A stretch of 64,000 bases of DNA from Paludicola sp. MB14-C6 (GTDB taxonomy: Bacteria; Bacillota; Clostridia; Oscillospirales; Ruminococcaceae), in NCBI RefSeq assembly GCF_030908625.1, contig NZ_CP133133.1, positions 2,542,001-2,606,000 of the forward strand, read 5' to 3'. The translations under genes and the position numbers were made by a program. Below are positions 18,590-27,121 of this stretch, in pieces; position 1 is the first letter of the stretch, and each line of letters opens with the position of its first letter. The notes under the pieces were generated by a model. That model saw only the letters and a list, made by a program, of their open reading frames with translations. It was not told where the DNA came from and did not search any database.

Positions 18590-19852
18590 ATGAAAAGGTA
18601 CATTGCTTTAATAGTAGCAATTGGACTTTTAATAATTGCTATTGTTTCCATTCAGCAGACGAAAACAAAAGAAACAAAACCAAAGCCTACAACCATAACG
18701 CTGATGCATGGATGGGGTGGCGCAAATCAAGATGACATTAAAATGCGGGAAATATACAATGACTTTGAAAAGAAATATCCACAGTATAAAGTCATATTAG
18801 AAACATATCCATCTGCCAATCTTGCGCTTGAAAGGGCACAACAGATGTTAGCAGCAGGCAGAATGCCTGATATTATTAACACAAGTGGTAGCACCTCTTA
18901 TTTAAGAAATGCAATTCAGCTAAATATGGCTTTGGATTTAATGCCATATTTGCAAAGAGATGAAGATTTTTTACATGATGTAAATCCACAGGTCTTAGAA
19001 AATTGGAAAACCAATGGGGCATTGTTTACAATACCTGATGAGATAGAAGTTATTGGTTATTGGTATAATTCACAAATATTTTCTAAAGCAGGATTAACTG
19101 AAGATGGGTCTCCTTTTTCAAATGCACTTGTTCCACCCACATGGAATGAATTTTTTAAAATATGCGATAGACTTGAATCCTATATTAAAGAAAATAACTT
19201 ATATAGTACTTGCCTTTCTGTATATGATGAGCATGCCTTTGAATCTTTAGCAGGCGCTTACATTTGTGATAATAAAGATTACCTTTTATATAAAAATTTT
19301 AATAGCTATAAACCTTCTGATGAAGCAATTACTCATGCGGTGAGTTTCTTAAAAAAGTTAGAGAAATACACTCAGGAATTGATGAATTTCAATGCAACAG
19401 ATGCAATATATAATTTTTCCAATGGTAGTACCGCAATGCTTATTGGAAGTGCATCATTAAGCAGTCAGCTTAATGACAGTAGTTTTAAAAACGATATTTT
19501 ATTTGCACCTTTTCCTTCTAATACTGGAAAACCTCTTTCATATGTATCCGCTGGATCAGGGTATATGATAGGAAACAACACTTCAGAAGACAAAAAGAAA
19601 GCAGCAGTACAGTTTATAAAATATATGGTTAGTGATGAAGTCCAAAAAAGGATCTTAACACAAACGCAACACATGCCTCAAAATCCCAATTTAGATTTAG
19701 CCCAATTCATATCTAGTAATACATTATTTCATATGGCTTGGAAAAACGCAGATAGTGCATCTGTTCATTTGCCAACTGTTCAAACAAACTGGACAACAAA
19801 AGAGTTATTGGAGTTGAAATCCCAAATTAACAACTGCATCACGAACGATTAA
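18590..19852 (+). CDS. Membrane-anchored sugar-binding protein without lipobox, probable kinase co-sensor
   Basis: A 420-residue family 1 solute-binding protein related to the one at 9078 (shared H-G, R-E-I-Y-x-D-F, G-Y-W-Y-N and S-A-G-S-G-Y patterns). Unlike it, the N terminus has a hydrophobic segment (about 4-21) followed by Q-Q-T-K-T-K-E-T-K with no Cys, so it is probably tethered by an uncleaved anchor. It lies 39 bp before a YesM-type kinase and far from the permeases. In characterised XylFII-LytS systems an SBP of this kind presents sugar to the kinase. I infer the same role here. ATG 18590 is chosen because AGGTGG lies 8 nt upstream. Confidence 0.85.
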   Translation: MKRYIALIVAIGLLIIAIVSIQQTKTKETKPKPTTITLMHGWGGANQDDIKMREIYNDFEKKYPQYKVILETYPSANLALERAQQMLAAGRMPDIINTSGSTSYLRNAIQLNMALDLMPYLQRDEDFLHDVNPQVLENWKTNGALFTIPDEIEVIGYWYNSQIFSKAGLTEDGSPFSNALVPPTWNEFFKICDRLESYIKENNLYSTCLSVYDEHAFESLAGAYICDNKDYLLYKNFNSYKPSDEAITHAVSFLKKLEKYTQELMNFNATDAIYNFSNGSTAMLIGSASLSSQLNDSSFKNDILFAPFPSNTGKPLSYVSAGSGYMIGNNTSEDKKKAAVQFIKYMVSDEVQKRILTQTQHMPQNPNLDLAQFISSNTLFHMAWKNADSASVHLPTVQTNWTTKELLELKSQINNCITND

Positions 19853-19891
19853 CATAATATCGAAAATAAATGGCAAAAGTGGGAAAAGATA

Positions 19892-21667
19892 ATGATTTAT
19901 AATAATAAACCAAGAAAAAAGTTTAGAATTCAAATTATTCGCACAACAACTTTAGTTGTTTTGTTTTCGTTAATATCCTGTACTATAGTTTTGCTGGTAT
20001 CAATGTACAATAATATGACAAATTTTATAAGGAAAGATATTGATTTTTTTCTTTCTGAAACATCTAATAACATGCATACAAAAACGATCTACATAGAAGA
20101 TATGTTGACTGAGCTTAGTAAAAATACATTGATAGCAAATCATCTACTTAATGTATACAATGGAAAATCCAGCTCAACAAAACAAGCTGATATTGAGACC
20201 GAGCTTATGAAGTGTACAAATTTATATAGCTATGATAATACAAATGGAACAGAATATTCCTTGGTAGACAAGGTGTATTTGTTTGACAAAAACGGTTCGG
20301 TTTATCGTAATATGTTTTCAAGCTATAATCGTCAAGAGCGATATGGAATAGATCAACTTTATAACAAGTTATACGACATATTTAAAACTAAAAAAGCCCC
20401 AACACAATTTTATTATCTCAATAATAATTTGATTGTTGCATATACAGTGTATTCAAAATCTATGGAAAATATAGGCACAGCGATGTTTTCTATTAACCAC
20501 AATTTTATAAATCAGATATTTAGTAGCGTAGACAACTATGAGGGATCATTTTGGTTTGCATTTAGTAAGGAAAAGCGAATAATTGTAGATAAAAATGCTA
20601 ATTTCATTACAACAGATTTACAAAAACAATTAATGAATCAAGCAGCCGACAATGAGTATGTCATTCATCTGAAAGATAATGATTACATAGTATATACAAG
20701 GCAAATGAGTATGGGATTAAGTTGTACCATTGCAATACCGGAAAATACAATTTTTAAGTCGATGATGACATCAACGACAGTTCCATTAATTGTGGTATGT
20801 GTTGTAACACTCATACTTTTAATTATGTCTGCTCATATTGTTTATAAACTAACAAAACCTTTGCAGGATATAACGGAAAAAATACAGGTCGTTATTGACG
20901 GTGAATATGATGCAAAGCTTCCCAATTATGAAAGCCAAGAGTTTTTTAATATAAGTCAAGCATTTAATAATATGACGAATGAAATTGGATATTTAATCAA
21001 TGATGTATATAAAAAGCAGTTGATGATAAAGGAATCAGACTTAAAATTCTTGCAATCTCAAATGAATCCACATTTCATGTTTAATGTACTAAATACTATT
21101 GCATTAAAAGCAAAATTGGATAATAACGAGGACATTTTTCAAATGACAAATGCCTTTTCTCAGTTGGCGCAAGCAAGTATCTATCGAAAAAATACGGAAA
21201 AGATAAAAATAAAAGAGGAAATAAAGTACATAGAATTCTATTTGTTTTTACAAAGGTACAGGTTTGGAGAAAATCTTCAATATAAGATAGTGTGTGAAGA
21301 TGAGATCCTTTTAGAATATTATATTCCTAAGCTCACAATACAAGTGTTAGTTGAGAATGCTGTTGTTCATGGTTTGGAAAAAACAACTAAGAAAGGAATA
21401 GTAATAGTAGATATCTCGGAGATTGATAATCAACTAATTATTCAGGTTATTGATGATGGAAAGGGATTTGATGGATTAGAGGGAAGAATTGTTCCACCAA
21501 TACATTTTGAAGAAAATGTAGGCGAACACAATCATATCGGACTTAATAATACTCAAGAAATCCTACATTATTATTATGGAAACAAATATGGCATTGTTAT
21601 TGATACGGATCAAGAAAACGGTACAACGGTAACTGTTAATATTCCAATTGAAATTGAAAATAACTAA
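19892..21667 (+). CDS. YesM/LytS-type sensor histidine kinase
   Basis: A 591-residue kinase with a membrane segment near 15-38, an outer sensor domain of about 250 residues, a second membrane segment (about 290-315), a HAMP domain (T-K-P-L-Q-D-I) and a His_kinase (HPK7) domain with the catalytic His in Q-M-N-P-H-F-M-F-N. The ATP-binding part has V-E-N-A-V-V-H-G (N box) and D-D-G-K-G-F. It should phosphorylate the YesN-like regulator at 13716, and its outer domain may read the binding protein encoded just upstream. It is the last gene of the locus and a strong bidirectional terminator follows. Confidence 0.93.
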   Translation: MIYNNKPRKKFRIQIIRTTTLVVLFSLISCTIVLLVSMYNNMTNFIRKDIDFFLSETSNNMHTKTIYIEDMLTELSKNTLIANHLLNVYNGKSSSTKQADIETELMKCTNLYSYDNTNGTEYSLVDKVYLFDKNGSVYRNMFSSYNRQERYGIDQLYNKLYDIFKTKKAPTQFYYLNNNLIVAYTVYSKSMENIGTAMFSINHNFINQIFSSVDNYEGSFWFAFSKEKRIIVDKNANFITTDLQKQLMNQAADNEYVIHLKDNDYIVYTRQMSMGLSCTIAIPENTIFKSMMTSTTVPLIVVCVVTLILLIMSAHIVYKLTKPLQDITEKIQVVIDGEYDAKLPNYESQEFFNISQAFNNMTNEIGYLINDVYKKQLMIKESDLKFLQSQMNPHFMFNVLNTIALKAKLDNNEDIFQMTNAFSQLAQASIYRKNTEKIKIKEEIKYIEFYLFLQRYRFGENLQYKIVCEDEILLEYYIPKLTIQVLVENAVVHGLEKTTKKGIVIVDISEIDNQLIIQVIDDGKGFDGLEGRIVPPIHFEENVGEHNHIGLNNTQEILHYYYGNKYGIVIDTDQENGTTVTVNIPIEIENN

Positions 21668-21668
21668 A

Positions 21669-21698
21669 CAAATCCACGCGTTTGAACGCGTGGATTTG
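21669..21698. terminator. Bidirectional terminator between convergent genes
   Basis: A 12-bp perfect stem (CAAATCCACGCG and complement) with a TTTGAA loop. T-rich flanks occur on both sides, serving the kinase gene (+) and the UroD-like gene (-). Confidence 0.88.
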
Positions 21699-21700
21699 TT

Positions 21701-22792
21701 TTATAGGAGTGATTTTGGGCCAAGGCCCTTGATAAGATCGGTAATATCTTTTAGTAGGTTAATCGGCGTTCCAAAAGGAACAGCGTCGCCTGTGCTTAAA
21801 ATGAATCCTTGTTTATTTGTTACCTGTTGCAGTATTTGCGATACTATTTCCATAATTTGAGGTTGTGATTTAAGAACGAGAGATGGGGGATCAATACCGC
21901 CGATTACTCGTTTGCATCCCCAAGCATTTCTAGCATCCCAAGGATAAAAATCTCCTGTTTGTGGGGGGCATACTGAATCAATACCATCTTGCCTTCCTTT
22001 TGCAATTAAATCAGAAAGACCACTTAGCTTTCCGCACATATGAGTTATAAATATTTTGTTTTGAGAATGAACCCAATCGGAATAGTCGTTAATTGCAGGA
22101 AGAGAGTATTCTTCAAACATATTTCTGCTCATTACTGTAGTAGAAGTATCTTCATAATCGAAAATGAAATCACAAGGGTATTGGAAAATAGTGTTATACT
22201 GACGTTTATTACGCTCATGCATAGCGCTAAAAAGTTCTTCTATTTCATCTGGATAATCCATTAACAAATAAACTGTATTTTCAACACCGGAAATAAATTG
22301 AAGTAACTCTTGAATGGGACTCATTTGTCCATCAACAGAAGCAATTCCCATATCTCCAATCATTTTGTCTTCTTCAATAAATTGTTCAATCAAGGGAATG
22401 TATTCTGTGTTTTCACATATGTATTGAAAAACCTTAATGTCATCTAAAGTTTCCACCATGTGTTTGCTGATATATGTAGTGTTACCTGACCTTTTTCTTT
22501 CTATTTTTAAACTACCAACTGGTGTTTCAAAATATTCAATTGAACAATTACCTTTGTTTTCAATACGACGCTCAACATTATTGTTTTTAACAAGAGGCTC
22601 AGCAACGTGTCGTTTAATTACATCATTGCCTATGTAGCGGCAAGCCTCAATAAAGTTATAATTATAGTTTTGGGCAGGAAGAGAATTGATAAAATAGTCA
22701 TCAATTAACGGTGCCCATGGCAAACGATCTACTTCTTTGGATTGAAGAGCTGCTATAATTCGCTCTCTTCCACTCATTTCAGAAAAACGCAT
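21701..22792 (-). CDS. Uroporphyrinogen decarboxylase-like (MtaA-type) protein
   Basis: A 363-residue URO-D fold protein. It carries H-M-C-G, the H-x-C Zn-ligand motif of the corrinoid/coenzyme M methyltransferase branch (MtaA, MtbA, CmuA), and starts with the family motif R-E-R-I-I-A-A-L. The conserved N-terminal arginines of genuine heme-pathway HemE are not evident and no heme genes are nearby, so heme synthesis is unlikely. Many anaerobic Clostridia carry such proteins with corrinoid proteins, but none is found here, so it is an orphan. The ATG is preceded by a GGAGGG site. It is transcribed toward the sugar locus and shares its terminator. Confidence 0.85.
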   Translation of the reverse strand: MRFSEMSGRERIIAALQSKEVDRLPWAPLIDDYFINSLPAQNYNYNFIEACRYIGNDVIKRHVAEPLVKNNNVERRIENKGNCSIEYFETPVGSLKIERKRSGNTTYISKHMVETLDDIKVFQYICENTEYIPLIEQFIEEDKMIGDMGIASVDGQMSPIQELLQFISGVENTVYLLMDYPDEIEELFSAMHERNKRQYNTIFQYPCDFIFDYEDTSTTVMSRNMFEEYSLPAINDYSDWVHSQNKIFITHMCGKLSGLSDLIAKGRQDGIDSVCPPQTGDFYPWDARNAWGCKRVIGGIDPPSLVLKSQPQIMEIVSQILQQVTNKQGFILSTGDAVPFGTPINLLKDITDLIKGLGPKSLL

Positions 22793-23131
22793 ACAAAAAA
22801 CCCTCCTCTAAATGGTTTCTTTTTCCATTAACACTTCTGTATTGTATCACTATTATTTATCGAGTAACATAAAATTTTTTGCCTTGTTAATGTCGTTTTA
22901 TGTCATGACTGTTTTAGACTTCTCAGTAAAGGTAAAAAAATAACATCTTTTATAAAAAGTGATTATTTTAATATGTCTTATTAGAAGCTATGAATGAGTT
23001 TTAGATACCCACTCACATCTAAAGATAAATAGAGTGAGGTGGTATTTGGCGTTTCATAAATAAAACATATATTTAAGGTATGTATTCTCCTTATATCATT
23101 TTAATTAACGTTTGATATGATTTTACAATAA
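22793..23131. other. Gene-free region upstream of the UroD-like gene
   Basis: About 340 bp containing the promoter region of the minus-strand UroD-like gene. I see no coding frame worth reporting. It ends where the duplicated CorC-gene 3' fragment begins. Confidence 0.5.
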
Positions 23132-23234
23132 CTCATAGAAATTAATAATCATCGCTTGGCAAAAGCCATTGTTTGCTTGACATAATCAACTCCCACACAG
23201 AAATCTGTGTGGGAGTTTTGTGTAGTGGGTAAAT
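23132..23234 (+). pseudogene. Remnant of a duplicated CorC-type gene: last codons plus terminator
   Basis: This stretch matches the end of the CorC-type gene and its downstream DNA (about 8500-8600) nearly base for base. It would encode E-I-N-N-H-R-L-A-K-A-I-V-C-L-T-stop against E-I-K-N-H-R-L-A-K-A-I-V-C-L-T-stop, then the same 13-bp-stem terminator and the same TGTGTAGTGGGTAAAT tail. Several codon differences are silent (CGC/CGT, GCC/GCT, ATT/ATC). The rest of the gene is absent upstream, so a second copy was probably deleted. Confidence 0.8.
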
Positions 23235-23351
23235 TGCGCTTTGCTTAAGAGTACAAATAAATATGGTTGAATAAGGAAAATAAAACAGTTATAATAAGAC
23301 TAATATGAATATTAAAAAAGAAATAATGAGAACAGAAAGGTACTGTGATAA

Positions 23352-24143
23352 ATGATTGAATATGTTAATCGAATATCTATAAGTGAAAAGAATGAACGAT
23401 ATAATGCAATTATTCAAATATTAGAAGAGAAAGAGTTGCCTTATGAAATTATTCATCAAAATCAAGAGCGTCATTGGGTGAACAATATCATTATCCCAAT
23501 TAACAGAAAAGCTTTTGATAAAAGATTTGTATTATGTGCTCATTATGACAATTTTGATGGGAGTTGTGGAGCAAATGATAACGCTAGTGGGGTTAGTATT
23601 TTAATTGCATTAGCTAGTAAGATGATACAAAGTAATTTGGTGAATTGTTATGATATTGTTTTATTCGATAGAGAGGAAGTTACAGATAGAGGTAGTGAAC
23701 AGTACATTACATATTTAGGAGCAGATAATATATTAGGAGCAATCAACTTTGATACATGTGGTTATGGAAATAGGATATTACTTGGTCCAACAAAAAATTC
23801 AAAACAAAATATTTTTGACTTCATTACAAAAGAGTGTTTGCAAAAGTATAATATAGAGTTGATTGAAATAACACCTGGCTCTGATGATCGTAGTTTTGAA
23901 GAACATCATATTCCGAATTTATCTGTATGTGTTGTTCCTGAAACTGATATTGATACGATTTCTAAAATAATTGATTATGAAGTGAGTGGTAAAAATATTT
24001 TAGATTGCGATAACATTAAACCACCTGAGTTTATAAAAACAGTTCATAATGGCGAATGGGATAGGGCATCGATAATAGAAAAAGAATCGTTAGAAATTGT
24101 GCTTGATTTTGCGAGTGAAATTATAACACTACAAAATAAATGA
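23352..24143 (+). CDS. M28 family metallopeptidase
   Basis: A 263-residue zinc peptidase of the M28 (aminopeptidase S/Y) fold. The metal and catalytic residues can be placed: H64-x-D66 (A-H-Y-D-N), D76 (A-N-D-N-A-S-G), E108-E109 (F-D-R-E-E), D134 (N-F-D-T) and H185/H186 near the C terminus (E-E-H-H-I-P). No signal peptide is present, so it acts in the cytoplasm, likely removing N-terminal amino acids or cleaving small peptides. It stands alone between the CorC remnant and a convergent AraC gene. The ribosome site AAAGG is 13 nt before the ATG, which is somewhat far. Confidence 0.88.
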   Translation: MIEYVNRISISEKNERYNAIIQILEEKELPYEIIHQNQERHWVNNIIIPINRKAFDKRFVLCAHYDNFDGSCGANDNASGVSILIALASKMIQSNLVNCYDIVLFDREEVTDRGSEQYITYLGADNILGAINFDTCGYGNRILLGPTKNSKQNIFDFITKECLQKYNIELIEITPGSDDRSFEEHHIPNLSVCVVPETDIDTISKIIDYEVSGKNILDCDNIKPPEFIKTVHNGEWDRASIIEKESLEIVLDFASEIITLQNK

Positions 24144-24150
24144 TTGGGCA

Positions 24151-24180
24151 AAAGGACAGCTTAACACTAAGCTGTCCTTT
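24151..24180. terminator. Bidirectional terminator between M28 and AraC genes
   Basis: A 13-bp perfect stem (AAAGGACAGCTTA and complement) around an ACAC loop, lying between two convergent stop codons. Confidence 0.85.
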
Positions 24181-24188
24181 CTCTATCT

Positions 24189-25016
24189 TTATCTGAAAAA
24201 TCGCTTTTGATATTCAATCGGACTCAGCTGATAATATCGTTTGAACTCGGAACAAAAATAAGAAACATCAGCATATCCACAAAGCTGTGAAATCAGTTTT
24301 ACAGTCAATTGATTTTGCGTGGTTAAGAGCTCTCTAGCTTTCATCATACGTAAATTGATGAGATATTGAATAGGTGAAACTTGATAAATTTCTTTAAACT
24401 TTCTGCATAAGTAAGAAACGGATACACCTATCATATCGCTTAATTGATCAATCGAAATCGCCTCATTGATATGCTGCTCCATATAGGAAATAACAGGGGA
24501 TAATAATGTTTGCTTGTTGACATCAATATACAATCCTTGTTTGCGAGCTAATATTTCTGTAATCATACTATATAAAATAACAGAGGCTTGCATTTGATGA
24601 TAACAAGAATCCACTTGTAAAATCGATACAACGGAGTGAAAGAGAGAAGATAAATCGGGCGTATCGGCCGCTTGAATTACACAATGTCCTTGCTCCATTA
24701 ACTGCTTTGTAATTGTATTGACTTCATGAGTGAAAAAACAAATCCAATTCATTTTCCAAGGCTTATTCGACTTGCTGTGTTTATGATATTGGTGGGGGAT
24801 AGATGGGGCGAAAACCACAATATCGGATGGATAGATTTCATAAGTTTTACCTTGACAAATAAATTCACCAATTCCATCTGTGCATTGCATAATTTGATAT
24901 TCATCAAAGCCATGTTCTCTGTTAATACCGTTTTCAATAAAGTCAGTTGCTGTTCTTGTAATATAAAACGGTAATGCAGAAATTTGCTCTTGGTAAATTG
25001 GTGTAGCAGATTGCAT
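24189..25016 (-). CDS. AraC family transcriptional regulator
   Basis: A 275-residue regulator with an N-terminal cupin-like sensing domain (about 15-150, with P-S-I-P-H-Q-Y-H) and a C-terminal AraC double helix-turn-helix (about 175-272; S-V-S-Y-L-C-R-K-F-K and closing D-V-S-Y-F-C-S-E-F-K-R). It is divergent from the glycyl radical locus across a 118-bp gap that contains its own TTGACA/TAAGAT promoter. It is the obvious candidate regulator of that locus, probably sensing the pathway substrate through the cupin domain. The start has an AGGAG site 7 nt upstream. Confidence 0.92.
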   Translation of the reverse strand: MQSATPIYQEQISALPFYITRTATDFIENGINREHGFDEYQIMQCTDGIGEFICQGKTYEIYPSDIVVFAPSIPHQYHKHSKSNKPWKMNWICFFTHEVNTITKQLMEQGHCVIQAADTPDLSSLFHSVVSILQVDSCYHQMQASVILYSMITEILARKQGLYIDVNKQTLLSPVISYMEQHINEAISIDQLSDMIGVSVSYLCRKFKEIYQVSPIQYLINLRMMKARELLTTQNQLTVKLISQLCGYADVSYFCSEFKRYYQLSPIEYQKRFFR

Positions 25017-25060
25017 CTAATCACTCCTAGTTAGTTCAATATTCTTATATATTGAATAAT

Positions 25061-25089
25061 ATCTTACTATTTACAAATTCAGTTGTCAA
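25061..25089 (-). promoter_or_regulatory. Promoter of the AraC regulator gene
   Basis: Read on the minus strand: TTGACA (25089-25084), a 17-bp spacer and TAAGAT (25066-25061). It lies in the shared divergent region with the glycyl radical locus. Confidence 0.65.
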
Positions 25090-25134
25090 GGCTAAAATAA
25101 GCTTATAAACAGAAAGAATAGAGGGGGTGGTTGA

Positions 25135-26064
25135 ATGAATCAAATACTTCAAGATAATTCAATTCAAGGTATGGTTTTTCAAATACAAAAGTTTTGTACA
25201 GATGATGGGCCGGGAATCCGAACAACAGTGTTCTTAAAAGGTTGTCCACTTCGGTGCGTTTGGTGTCATAATCCGGAAGGGCTGTTAGATAAACCGAATA
25301 TAGAACTGGATTTTACACGTTGCGTGTTATGCGGTGCTTGTAAAACAGTTTGCCCAAACGAATGCCACAATTATATAAAGCAAGAAAACAATATTACTCA
25401 CCAACTGCAAACAATGAAATGTATTCAATGTGGAAGGTGTATTGATGTATGCAAATCAAACGCACTTCATTTTCGTGGCGAATATATGAGCATTGAAGCG
25501 GTAATGAAAAATGTATTGGCTGATAAAGGCTTTTATAAAACATCGGGTGGAGGATTGACTCTTTCAGGAGGAGAGCCGCTTTTACAAACAGATTTCGTTT
25601 TGGCGTTATTGCAAAGTGCTAAGCAAGAAGGTATCCATACTTGTGTGGAAACTAGCGGTGGGGTAGCGTTTGAGAGAATTGAAAAAGTTGCTCCTTATGT
25701 GGATTTGTTTTTATTCGATATAAAAGAAACCAATGAGGAAAATCATATTAAATATACGGGTGTATCCAATCGTATTATTTTAGATAATATCCACAAACTG
25801 AATACATTAGGGAATAAGATATTGATTCGTTGTCCAATCATACCGAGTGTGAATGATAGAAAAGAGCATTTTGATAATTTAGTATTATTATATAACAGCT
25901 TAGAAAATGCGGTGGATATTCAACTTATGCCGTATCATATGCTAGGACAAGGAAAACAAAATCGGTATGGTGTCATACTGAATCAAGCTGCATTTCATGT
26001 TCCGTCCCAAGAGCAAGTCGAGGAATGGAATCAATATATAAACAACAATAAAAGGAGAAAGTAG
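25135..26064 (+). CDS. Glycyl-radical enzyme activase (PflA-like radical SAM)
   Basis: A 309-residue radical SAM activase. The SAM-cluster motif is C37-x3-C41-x2-C44, preceded by the family hallmark D-D-G-P-G-I-R-T-T-V. Two ferredoxin-type [4Fe-4S] motifs (about C63-C73 and C96-C106) follow, as in activases of HPD, CutC and diol-dehydratase type enzymes but not in short PflA. A G-G-E-P motif (S-G-G-E-P-L-L) is present. It installs the glycyl radical on the enzyme encoded at 27122-29347. The ATG follows GAGGGGGTGG. An aldo/keto reductase gene begins 1 bp after the stop. Confidence 0.93.
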   Translation: MNQILQDNSIQGMVFQIQKFCTDDGPGIRTTVFLKGCPLRCVWCHNPEGLLDKPNIELDFTRCVLCGACKTVCPNECHNYIKQENNITHQLQTMKCIQCGRCIDVCKSNALHFRGEYMSIEAVMKNVLADKGFYKTSGGGLTLSGGEPLLQTDFVLALLQSAKQEGIHTCVETSGGVAFERIEKVAPYVDLFLFDIKETNEENHIKYTGVSNRIILDNIHKLNTLGNKILIRCPIIPSVNDRKEHFDNLVLLYNSLENAVDIQLMPYHMLGQGKQNRYGVILNQAAFHVPSQEQVEEWNQYINNNKRRK

Positions 26065-26065
26065 T

Positions 26066-27058
26066 ATGATTTTTAGAGAATTAGGAAATTCGGGCATAGA
26101 AGCATCAGCAATCGGATTAGGAACTTGGGCAATTGGCGGTGGCGAATGGTGGGGAGATTCCGACGAAGAAAAATCCATTGAAACCATTCGTAAGGCAATT
26201 GAATCTGGGATTAACTTAATTGATACCGCCCCATGCTATGGATTTGGAGCAAGTGAAACTGTAGTTGGAAAAGCAATCAAAGGTAAAAGAGAAAGTGTTG
26301 TACTCTCAACAAAATGTGGGCTATGGTGGAATGATGAAAGAGGCTCTGATTTCTTTGAACAAAGTGGAAAACGTGTAAAACGCTGTTTAGATCCCGATAC
26401 CATAAAGCAAGAAATTGAAATGAGCTTAAAACGATTAGATACTGACTATATTGATGTTTATTTTACGCATTGGCAATCTATGAATCCGTATTTTACTCCG
26501 ATTGAAAAAACGATGGAATGCTTGATGAATTTAAAACGCCAAGGCTTAATTCGTGCAATTGGTGCGTCAAATGTATCAAAAGAAAATATAAAAGAATATG
26601 TGAAGTATGGCGATTTAGATGTAATTCAAGAAAAATACAGTATGCTGGATCGTGGATTGGCAACAACATTAGTTGAAACTTGCTTAAATAACAATTTATC
26701 TATTATGGCATATTCTCCATTGGAACAAGGTTTGTTGACAGGTAAAATCGGAATGGATTATCAAGTGAATAATAAAGAAGCAAGAGCAGGTATTCCGTGG
26801 TATCTTCCTGAAAACAGAATAAAAGTAATCAATATGCTAAATGGCTGGAATGATTTAACGACGAAGCACAATTGTACTGTTGCACAATTGGTTGTTGCGT
26901 GGACAATGTGGCAAGTTGGTATGAGCCATATTTTATGTGGAGCAAGGAAACCTGAGCAAATACTTGATACAGTAAGGGCGTCTGAAATCAGCCTATCACA
27001 AGAGGAAATTAACCGTATGCGTTATGACATTTTGGCATTAGGAAACCCTGTAAAATAG
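26066..27058 (+). CDS. Aldo/keto reductase
   Basis: A 330-residue NAD(P)H-dependent (beta/alpha)8 oxidoreductase. Family marks: the N-terminal G-L-G-T-W-A-I-G-G, the catalytic region D-T-A-P-x-Y-G (catalytic Tyr), a downstream catalytic Lys in S-T-K-C-G, and the cofactor end G-A-R-K-P-E-Q. The gene is 1 bp after the activase with AAAGGAG within that gene's end, so they are co-transcribed. It probably reduces the carbonyl product of the glycyl radical reaction or prepares its substrate. No specific assignment is possible. Confidence 0.88.
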   Translation: MIFRELGNSGIEASAIGLGTWAIGGGEWWGDSDEEKSIETIRKAIESGINLIDTAPCYGFGASETVVGKAIKGKRESVVLSTKCGLWWNDERGSDFFEQSGKRVKRCLDPDTIKQEIEMSLKRLDTDYIDVYFTHWQSMNPYFTPIEKTMECLMNLKRQGLIRAIGASNVSKENIKEYVKYGDLDVIQEKYSMLDRGLATTLVETCLNNNLSIMAYSPLEQGLLTGKIGMDYQVNNKEARAGIPWYLPENRIKVINMLNGWNDLTTKHNCTVAQLVVAWTMWQVGMSHILCGARKPEQILDTVRASEISLSQEEINRMRYDILALGNPVK

Positions 27059-27121
27059 AGAAAAGAGGAAATTTTAAAATGAATTCTCTAACTAGAGTTA
27101 CTAAGAAAGGGATAAATATAA

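Noticed and set aside
21701..22792. UroD-like gene as heme biosynthesis hemE
   Set aside because: It has the H-x-C motif of corrinoid/CoM methyltransferases and no heme genes nearby.
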